Part shown: one piece after another, positions 57,746-64,000 of the stretch | Layout: every line of letters starts with the position of its first letter | How positions within the stretch are numbered: the stretch's first letter is position 1 | DNA from: Microcoleus sp. FACHB-672 | GTDB lineage: Bacteria > Cyanobacteriota > Cyanobacteriia > Cyanobacteriales > Oscillatoriaceae | Assembly (NCBI RefSeq): GCF_014695725.1 | Contig: NZ_JACJOU010000031.1 | Coordinates: 146,109-210,108 of the forward strand | DNA length: 64,000 nucleotides | Direction of reading: 5' to 3' | Program-made: the position numbers and the translations under genes | Notes under the pieces: generated by a model | Database searches by the model: none | What the model was told of the DNA's origin: nothing | The model's input: only the letters and a program-made list of their open reading frames with translations

Positions 57746-58285
57746 CAAATTTTGGATAGGTCTTTATGGAGAAAACTGGTTGATCGCTTTCTACTCCTGC
57801 CAGTTATAGGTCGAGGAAATGCTTAATTATATGTCCAACAAAAAATCATTTTATCAACGAGGCTTACGAGCTATAACTCTGATTCAGCAACCACGTTAGC
57901 TCTGTTGTCGCCTCCTGAAGAAGTTCCCCCATACTGATGTACTACTTGCCCCAAAACTCTTGCCAATCCTTCCACATCACTGTTGAACTCGCTTAAGCCG
58001 TACCCATGTAAACTGTGGTAATCATAGTGCGTTCGTACTATGCTTACCACAGACAAAAAATCGACTGAAGCCCTCGCTACATCAAAGTTTCATCGATTGT
58101 ACCCAGTAAGGAGCGACTGAAAACAGGCTCAAAGTCGCTTGAGGCAACAGTTTTGCGCTTTTGGCAGGGGGGAACTTCAGTTTAATCCGAGTCCAAGCAC
58201 TGAAAAGTAAGCTATTTGCAGTTTAATTCGAGCCTGATTTACTCGTTTGCAAGCCCAAGCCTTCTTGGAAAGCAAGCCACTACAG
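57746..58285. other. Spacer with transposon-derived debris
   Basis: About 540 bases between the transposase stump and the NlpC/P60 gene. Two near repeats CAGTTTAAT(C/T)CGAG occur at about 58178 and 58222. A 60-codon minus-strand frame at 57871-58056 is not recognised. No support for a functional gene. Confidence 0.4.
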
Positions 58286-59116
58286 CTATTCCAAACGAGC
58301 CAAAGCTACTGTGGTTAGACGCTTACGAGAGTTATGAGAATTAGACCAACGATAACCAATGGCTTGACCAGCTTCATCTGCAACTAGGATAATATTCCCA
58401 GTTCCAAGGCCAGTTGCTTCTGTTTGATAGCGAGAGTCACTTTGCCCGTGGGGAATAGCAGTTGAATCAATAATAGGGACAATAATTTCATTAGAGCGGG
58501 TGGGATGCTGTCGAATAGTACCCCCAACGATCATCATGTGTCCTGTATTATCGGACTCTATATTGGCAGGCTTGAGCCATGCGATAATATCTCCAGGTGC
58601 AAGATCAGTAACTTGTTCAAGCGGTTTCCAGTGACCTTCTACCTCTCCTGGTGGTAAGGATGTGATAAATCTAACGAAATGCTTAGCGAGGGGGCGACGA
58701 ACACTTGCCTCTTGGAGAGAATCGAGCGCTTCCGGGACACTGTAGGTGAGTGCGTATTTCAGGAAGCCTGAACAGTCATAGCGAAATTGACCAATTGCTT
58801 CATCAACTTGAGTTTTATGTGAATAAGTAGTTGTTCTTATAAGGTTAAGTTCGCGGTTTGCTTCATCTAGCAAAGCTGCGGCTGCTTGGCTACGCGGCAT
58901 TGAGTGGAATGAATTAACTGGCTCAACTACCTCTAACTCTCGTCTGTTGTCAGTTCTATCTTGAATTGCTGCCTCTCTACCTGCCGATACTGGTTCGCTT
59001 GCTCCTAAAATTTGGGGCAAGTGAGAGAAGGACGTCACTTTACGAGAAAAGGGTTCTCCATGAACTACCAGATGAACTAGAAGGGTAGTTATAGCTATAA
59101 ATAGCCATCCTTTCAT
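58286..59116 (-). CDS. Secreted NlpC/P60-like cysteine peptidase
   Basis: A 276-residue protein with an N-terminal membrane/signal segment (GWLFIAITTLLVHLVV). The catalytic part has the Cys motif RYDCSGFLKYAL near residue 115 and the His motif GHMMIVGG near residue 190, the hallmark of NlpC/P60 papain-like folds, followed by HGQSDSRY. These enzymes cut gamma-D-glutamyl bonds in peptidoglycan or, as in Bacillus PgdS, in poly-gamma-glutamate. It lies 233 bases downstream of the CapA-like gene on the same strand, so a role in processing that polymer is plausible but unproven. Confidence 0.75.
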   Translation of the reverse strand: MKGWLFIAITTLLVHLVVHGEPFSRKVTSFSHLPQILGASEPVSAGREAAIQDRTDNRRELEVVEPVNSFHSMPRSQAAAALLDEANRELNLIRTTTYSHKTQVDEAIGQFRYDCSGFLKYALTYSVPEALDSLQEASVRRPLAKHFVRFITSLPPGEVEGHWKPLEQVTDLAPGDIIAWLKPANIESDNTGHMMIVGGTIRQHPTRSNEIIVPIIDSTAIPHGQSDSRYQTEATGLGTGNIILVADEAGQAIGYRWSNSHNSRKRLTTVALARLE

Positions 59117-59349
59117 ACTGTTGTAACCTCATAACATAAGCTCCAGGTGAGAGATAGCTTTCGCTATTTATCGCGATCAGAGATAAGTTGTGAAAAGGGG
59201 GCATAGCTTTGCCCTACGCATGGGATTCTTCCTGCACCCCGTTCAAGTTCTAAAAAGTATCGCTATAGCTCTTCTAGAGCATATGAAAATCCAAATTCAT
59301 CTTTTTCAAATCTCGCTTTGAGCTGGTAGGAAGTTTTTTTAACCCTCCC

Positions 59350-61449
59350 TTACTGTTGTAACAAATCTAGGGGAGACGGATTGTCGAGATTGACCAATGT
59401 CTCAGCTCCTGGTAAGAACTCTTTGCGTAAAGTTAATTCTCCTGTTCCAGTTACTTTGGCATAGTTATAAAGCAGACTGAAGGGTGTACCTGGAGGCTGC
59501 CACCTAATAATACGAATATTATCGAAGTCTGCTGTTGCCTCGCCTTGCTTGGGAGCTTGCAGCCTCAAATAGAGTCCAAGTGCAACTGTGTTGCGTGGTA
59601 CCGTCACATTAAGACGAAAAGGTGTCCATGTATTGTCTTGTGTGACGATTAGCGGTTTCATCTGCTTTGCCTGGGATTTTCCCCTGGTCTGGGAGTACCA
59701 GCTGATTTGTAAGCTAGACTGTACATCCTTACGAGAGCGCATCATTCCGACGATCGATAGTTCTGAACCGGGTTCAACTAGAATTCGATGGATAGGCGAC
59801 AAAATAACATCAGATTCATTAAATCCCTTTCGCTGAAGACGTACTCCTCCTTTACCTTCATAGGCATATTTAGCGTCTTCTAATTTGTCAACGCCTGTAA
59901 ATGCCCAAAGTGCTTTGCCTTGGTGTTGTTCATCTGCAATCTCATCTTCAAACCCGCCGACCCACAACAGATCTCGGCCTAACCTCAAACTGCCGGTTCC
60001 AGAAAAGTTGGTTACCCACCATCCCTGATCCATCCGGAAAATACTATCTTTACTAGCTTTAATTGGCAGCGTGACATTGCGATGGACTCTACGATCATTC
60101 ACGTCAATTTCCATTGCGCCATCTGCAACTAAGAAGGGGCCGAGATCGCGTCCTGCCGCACCTCTAGCCACAAAATCAGCGAGCTCGCCCGTGACGCCTT
60201 TCGGTAAGTAACCATCTATCATCAGCGGTTCAGTGTAAGCTTGCACGACTTTGCCATTTCGTAGATGAACCGCTAATAAGTAAGACTCAAACGTCGGCCA
60301 TACAGTTTGATCAAAAAGAAAGTTGCCTAACGTCCAGGCCACAAGCGATGAACTATCCCAATTGAAGCCACTCACTACATGAGGGTGATGATTGATGACC
60401 AATGTCGCGCCAGCCTCACGAGCTGCAATTGTCAGCCGGCGTAAATTCTCACTTGGTGTGTGCTGGTACTCGTTGCCGCCGTGAATCATGAAGACTACAG
60501 TTTTATACCTTGCTTGGGCTGACCTAATTGAATTGCGAATTTGATTCTCATCGCAACTTGCCGCTCCCCCTTTGGGCTGAGCATCTAACACAACATAAGT
60601 CTCTGGGTGTTCTGCACCAGAAATGGTTGTACAGCCAAGAAATGCGATCACTTGCCCACGTATGTTAACCACTGCCGGCGTCCAAGCTTGCTGCTCAGTT
60701 GAACCGGCACCAAAGTACCCTGCCCCCGATTGGAAACCTGCTTGATTAAGAGCCTCTTGTGTATCCTGAATTCCCTGCTCTAGCACATCATAGAGATGGT
60801 TATTAGCAAGACCTATCACATCGATACCAACATGACGTAGAGCTTGAGCAGCCATAGGGGCACTGGCAAAGACATAGTCTTTAGTCTGATGGAAGTGTGG
60901 AGGGCGGCGGAGCTTAGGGTTAAGATAAGGCTGGCTAGTCAGGGGAGATTCCAGATTACTGATAGTGAGGTCTGCGTTCTCCAAGAGGGGCTGAACATAT
61001 TGAAGTAGTGCCTTGTGTTCATCAATTCCGCTGTTGGGCTGTAGTAGACCATCACGGGTGTTGCCATCTTCATTGGGATCGTAGAAGCGGCGTCCCAACA
61101 TGACATCCCCGGTAAAATGCAGGGCAATGGTTTGACCATCATTAGGCGTTAAGCGTATAAGCACGGTTGCACTAGGGTCTGCTGCTCTCGTCCGTGAAAT
61201 AAAGCTAGTATGTTTAACTGTGACCCATTGCGGATCGGCTTGTGCGAGTGCAAGCTGGAACCAACCATTTGAGTCAGTCTTGGTTTGCCCAGATGATATT
61301 CTGACTAATGCTCCAATGACAGGCTCTCCATCCAGGCTAACAACACGACCCTTAATTACCTCTTTCGGCTGTGATGAGACAGTTGAAGTTAATTTACATC
61401 CAGAACACAAGAGTGCAATTGATAATATTGCGATACAGAGTTGACGCAT
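59350..61449 (-). CDS. CapA-family lipoprotein (poly-gamma-glutamate synthesis type)
   Basis: A 699-residue envelope protein. The ATG at 61449 gives a lipoprotein signal (CIAILSIALLCSGC); an upstream TTG at 61479 is rejected. Residues about 30-105 are a carboxypeptidase-regulatory-like beta domain (VIKGRVVSLDGEPVIGALV). Residues about 110-430 are a CapA metallophosphatase-like domain: LHFTGDVMLGRR, SNLESPLT, DVIGLANNHLYD, VFMIHGGNEYQ and INHHPHVVSG. The last 230 residues resemble a carbohydrate-binding beta sandwich. CapA proteins belong to poly-gamma-glutamate capsule systems. It starts 17 bases after the PilZ-HlyD stop, so they share an operon. Confidence 0.85.
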   Translation of the reverse strand: MRQLCIAILSIALLCSGCKLTSTVSSQPKEVIKGRVVSLDGEPVIGALVRISSGQTKTDSNGWFQLALAQADPQWVTVKHTSFISRTRAADPSATVLIRLTPNDGQTIALHFTGDVMLGRRFYDPNEDGNTRDGLLQPNSGIDEHKALLQYVQPLLENADLTISNLESPLTSQPYLNPKLRRPPHFHQTKDYVFASAPMAAQALRHVGIDVIGLANNHLYDVLEQGIQDTQEALNQAGFQSGAGYFGAGSTEQQAWTPAVVNIRGQVIAFLGCTTISGAEHPETYVVLDAQPKGGAASCDENQIRNSIRSAQARYKTVVFMIHGGNEYQHTPSENLRRLTIAAREAGATLVINHHPHVVSGFNWDSSSLVAWTLGNFLFDQTVWPTFESYLLAVHLRNGKVVQAYTEPLMIDGYLPKGVTGELADFVARGAAGRDLGPFLVADGAMEIDVNDRRVHRNVTLPIKASKDSIFRMDQGWWVTNFSGTGSLRLGRDLLWVGGFEDEIADEQHQGKALWAFTGVDKLEDAKYAYEGKGGVRLQRKGFNESDVILSPIHRILVEPGSELSIVGMMRSRKDVQSSLQISWYSQTRGKSQAKQMKPLIVTQDNTWTPFRLNVTVPRNTVALGLYLRLQAPKQGEATADFDNIRIIRWQPPGTPFSLLYNYAKVTGTGELTLRKEFLPGAETLVNLDNPSPLDLLQQ

Positions 61450-61466
61450 ACTAAAAAGTGGGCAAA

Positions 61467-63182
61467 CTACTTGAGCCAAAAGGCTAATCGATTAAATAAA
61501 TTTGTCTGTTTAGGAATGCTGAGAATTACAGGCATTCCGCTAGCTGCCATCAGTTGATTATTGTTTTCGGGGGATAGGTTACTAAGGGTTAATTGTACAT
61601 AGACCGATTTACTCTTTGAATCTTTGGTTTGCGTGACTCCAATTAAATTGGGTGGTGAAGTGGCTGGGTCAATCTTAGTAATATGAGCTTGATACTCTTC
61701 ATTGATAGTAGGAATGAGAACTGTAGCAGGTTTGCCAATGCTAATTTGATCGGCTTGATCTTTGGTTAAATAAGCATCAATAGTGGGCGGTACTTGTTCT
61801 CGTTGCCATACCATGACTGTTTCGCGGGGTCTCACTGGATTACCCGATGCCTTAGTTACTCTCACGACTGACCCTGGAATTGGAGCTTTATACACTACAG
61901 AGAAAGAATTACGAGAAAATAAGGTTTTATCTTGCGAAGGCTGTAGCAGATATTGGCGTTGAGGTTCAGAGATTTGCAGTTCTTGCACTCGTTGATTTAG
62001 CAATTGTTCTGAAGCACGAACTTTTTGTGATACTATCTGCACAAGTTGACGTTGTTTTTCAACTTCAACTGTAAAGCGGGGTAAGTCACTAATTAGGTTC
62101 TCGCCATCGTAAAAGTTTCCCTTTTGTGCAGATTCAACTGAAATTTGAGCAACTGTATATTGAGATTGGGCTTTTCTGAGCTTAGCTTCTACATCAGCAA
62201 ACCTAGATTGAGTAGATTCAAATGCTTGTTGGCTCACGGCTCCTTCTTGAACGAGGCTGGCAAATCTTTCTAAATCTTTTTTTGCTATTTGATGTTGTTC
62301 GGTTTGGGCTGCAACTTCGGCACGAGCAGAATCAAGTTCAGTTTGACTAATTTTTTGATAAGATTGCTGCTTTTCAATCTCTTGTTGGTTGAGTAATTCA
62401 GCTTTCCTTAAATTAGCCTGAGCTTCAGCTAACTCTACCCGACTCGACTGAATCTCCCGATTCAGAGCATCTATATCTCTTTCCGCTAACTCATCATTTT
62501 TGATGCTGAATAAGGGCTGTCCGGGCTTTACATTCATACCCTCATAAACGTAAAACTCATCTAAAATTCCCTGTTCTTTAACAATTACAGATTCAACTGG
62601 AGAAACTACAGGCCCGGTAGGTTTAGCGACGACTGCTGATTTTATCTGCAAGTTCGTTAATGAATCATAAACTGCTTGTAAGCTAAAATATCCCAAAACA
62701 CCCCCAATTACTACATAGATGCCGGTGTAGAGTACGCGCTTTGATCGCAAACGTGGCCATGCAGAATCAGAATCTTGAGAACGTTGAGAGCTACTAAAGC
62801 TAGGTTCAGGAAGCTGATTAGGCTGATTTAGAAGCGTGATTTTTCCTTTGTGTATCTGGTCAATCGTATCCTGTAGTAAATCTTTTTCCAGCTTTGTGAG
62901 ATTGAGAAACTGCGCTCCGAATTTGTCTCTACGAGCAGATAACCAAATCACCTCAATTAAAGTAGTGATTTGAATATTAGTGAATTCCTTACCACCTTTG
63001 TTCAGATTAAGTTGTAACTGGAGTGGCAAGCAATCACCAGTCTTCACATCTTGATCGAAACCAACGATTTTGAACCCATTTGTACTCCAGTTTTCAACTT
63101 TATACTGGCGTTCTTCAATGAGTACCAAAGCAGGTTCATTGGTACGCTCATGTTGCCTCTTTTCTTCAACTCTTTTGTTCAT
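61467..63182 (-). CDS. PilZ-HlyD membrane fusion protein (Alg44-like)
   Basis: A 571-residue inner-membrane protein. Residues 1-110 are a PilZ domain with the complete c-di-GMP signature: RQHER at 9-13 (RxxxR) and NWSTNG at 31-36 (NxSxxG). A membrane helix at about 155-175 (VVIGGVLGYFSLQAV) precedes a periplasmic HlyD-like region: lipoyl half-motif (IVKEQGILDEFYVYEGMNVK), a long coiled coil (about 230-350) and a second barrel (APIPGSVVRVTKASGNPV). This is the architecture of Alg44, which gates alginate export in Pseudomonas. It lies between a CapC-like and a CapA-like gene. Confidence 0.9.
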   Translation of the reverse strand: MNKRVEEKRQHERTNEPALVLIEERQYKVENWSTNGFKIVGFDQDVKTGDCLPLQLQLNLNKGGKEFTNIQITTLIEVIWLSARRDKFGAQFLNLTKLEKDLLQDTIDQIHKGKITLLNQPNQLPEPSFSSSQRSQDSDSAWPRLRSKRVLYTGIYVVIGGVLGYFSLQAVYDSLTNLQIKSAVVAKPTGPVVSPVESVIVKEQGILDEFYVYEGMNVKPGQPLFSIKNDELAERDIDALNREIQSSRVELAEAQANLRKAELLNQQEIEKQQSYQKISQTELDSARAEVAAQTEQHQIAKKDLERFASLVQEGAVSQQAFESTQSRFADVEAKLRKAQSQYTVAQISVESAQKGNFYDGENLISDLPRFTVEVEKQRQLVQIVSQKVRASEQLLNQRVQELQISEPQRQYLLQPSQDKTLFSRNSFSVVYKAPIPGSVVRVTKASGNPVRPRETVMVWQREQVPPTIDAYLTKDQADQISIGKPATVLIPTINEEYQAHITKIDPATSPPNLIGVTQTKDSKSKSVYVQLTLSNLSPENNNQLMAASGMPVILSIPKQTNLFNRLAFWLK

Positions 63183-63197
63183 TGTTAACTCGCTTTT

Positions 63198-63689
63198 TTA
63201 TTGCAAAATTTTAGTTGCTAGAGGGGCTAAATAAGCTGATACCGTATTAGCTACAAAAAGAGCAATTAATGCGGTTAGTAGATTCAAAGTCATGTAATTT
63301 ATAACTTTTTTGTTTGCATACAAAATACTATCATTCACATACGACATCATGGCAATAATTACAAAAAGATTGCCACCTTGAAAGGGCAGTATATCAAAAC
63401 CAAGATTTATAAACAGAAACTCTGTAGTCCAGACAAACAAAGTACTGAAGAACTATGCCACAACATAGCGTTTTAATCTTATCAACAACGTAAGTTGACA
63501 AATGGTTTGGACAACTAAATAGACGGTAATACAACCAATCAAAAAAAGTATAGCGCTTATTGGTTTCACGAATAGAGCTGCCGCTACAGGTGCTACCATA
63601 TAACCACCTGAACGGATATCTTTGAACCGATATATTAAATAGCTTACACCTAAAGCAACATAAAATTGGAATAAATGATTAATGAATTT
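63198..63689 (-). pseudogene. CapC/PgsC-like membrane protein gene interrupted by an amber stop
   Basis: One minus-strand frame is open from 63689 to 63198 except for a single TAG at 63453-63455. The two halves give about 160 hydrophobic residues. They match the layout of Bacillus PgsC (149 residues): FYVALGVSYLIYRFKDIRSG then GYMVAPVAAALFVKP (compare LGVLLSLIFAEKTG and GLVVPGYLGLVFNQP), and after the stop FINLGFDILPFQGG and NLFVIIAMMSYV. PgsC is the membrane partner of the poly-gamma-glutamate ligase. The start codon is unclear. It could be a recent pseudogene, a read-through gene or a sequencing error. The PilZ-HlyD gene follows 15 bases later. Confidence 0.6.
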
Positions 63690-63860
63690 TCAAAATCTCC
63701 TTGCTAGGGTAATAAACTCTCAGTGTGTCAAAATCTATATTAAATAAGGATGCACCTATCGAGTAGATTCCTATAAGAATAACAAACGTAATTAAAGTAG
63801 TATAGCGTTTCTCGAATAACAGAGGTACAACAGTAATGGGGAGCTGTTGAGGGTGTAAAG
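63679..63860 (-). pseudogene. Membrane-protein fragment truncated by an IS630-type element
   Basis: The minus-strand frame ends YTTLITFVILIGIYSIGASL then FNIDFDTLRVYYPSKEIL, with one clear membrane helix and a TAA at 63679. Its upstream part runs into the start region of a transposase gene on the other strand, so the original N-terminus is probably lost. The stop overlaps the beginning of the CapC-like frame and AAGGAG lies just before it. It may be the end of the gene that preceded capC. Not identified. Confidence 0.4.
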
Positions 63861-63992
63861 ATGAAAGCCTACTCACTGGACTTGCGGGAAAAAATAATCC
63901 AAGTGTATGAGAATGAAGAAATATCGCAACGGGAATTGGCGAAACGATTTTGTGTAGCCAAAAGCTTCATTCAAAAGTTAATAAAACAGTAG
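63861..63992 (+). mobile_element. IS630-family transposase, N-terminal end, with an in-frame stop
   Basis: The ATG at 63861 begins MKAYSLDLREKIIQVYENEE and continues SQRELAKRFCVAKSFIQKL, the helix-turn-helix of IS630-type transposases common in cyanobacteria. A TAG at 63990-63992 falls where relatives usually have Tyr (KQYRE), so the gene may be inactive unless it is re-established beyond the window. The element continues past base 64000; its terminal repeats cannot be placed. Confidence 0.75.
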
Positions 63993-64000
63993 AGAGAAAG

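Noticed and set aside
57871..58056. Minus-strand 61-codon frame beginning with a GTG-like start region
   Set aside because: No recognisable family, no clear ribosome site, and it sits in IS debris.

Overview
The window reads as cyanobacterial chromosome, probably from a filamentous, Oscillatoriales-like organism, although the genus cannot be fixed from the sequence. The grounds are a NrtABCD importer whose NrtC carries a fused solute-binding domain, a ferredoxin-type nitrite reductase, narM, an ntcB-cnaT pair, HIP1 octamers (GCGATCGC) and a strong excess of the palindrome GCCGGC. No tRNA, rRNA or CRISPR array was seen. Region 1 (1-14.8 kb, + strand) is a nitrate assimilation island: the end of nrtA, then nrtB, nrtC, nrtD, an MFS nitrate permease, narB, nirA, a second narB and narM, followed by a small secreted PsbP-like protein. 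Both transporter types and two nitrate reductase genes are present. A very good NtcA-type promoter (9159-9200) precedes nirA. Its probable 5' leader carries two copies of a palindromic intergenic repeat. NrtD has an unusual C-terminal extension with a membrane segment and a TonB-like domain.

Region 2 (14.8-26.5 kb) is a polyol/sugar region assembled from pieces: transposase and Uma2 remnants, two mannitol-dehydrogenase-family genes flanking a HAD phosphatase, the vestige of a SorC-type regulator, hemerythrin, rubredoxin, a truncated xylulokinase copy, an APC permease, an intact xylulokinase, a short-chain dehydrogenase and one orphan sugar ABC permease. Together these suggest polyol (mannitol/arabitol) synthesis or breakdown through fructose or xylulose. 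Region 3 (26.6-37.3 kb, - strand) is a run of five signalling genes: a 1892-residue CBS-GAF-multiPAS histidine kinase that contains a LOV-type motif, two REC-histidine kinases, a REC protein with a defective kinase-like tail, and a REC-GGDEF-EAL protein.

Region 4 (37.9-40.1 kb) holds ntcB and cnaT, regulators of nitrate assimilation, here 24 kb from the operon they are expected to serve. Region 5 (40.3-45.7 kb) is a leucine-rich-repeat/DUF6745 cluster: a broken LRR gene, a 98-residue protein, an Ala/Trp-rich repeat protein with a DUF6745 tail and a long LRR protein with a closely similar tail. Region 6 (46-57 kb) contains an epoxide-hydrolase-like enzyme, two RTX-type repeat proteins (one with a beta-helix domain), moeA (molybdenum cofactor, needed by NarB), a small conserved protein, a cobalamin adenosyltransferase, a repeat-bearing secreted protein and a group-2-like sigma factor.

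Region 7 (57.5-64 kb, mostly - strand) is the most suggestive of an undescribed system: a CapC/PgsC-like membrane gene interrupted by one amber codon, a PilZ-HlyD fusion with an intact c-di-GMP signature, a CapA-like lipoprotein and an NlpC/P60 protein. This looks like a c-di-GMP-gated poly-gamma-glutamate-like polymer locus. An IS630-type transposase start cuts into its upstream end.
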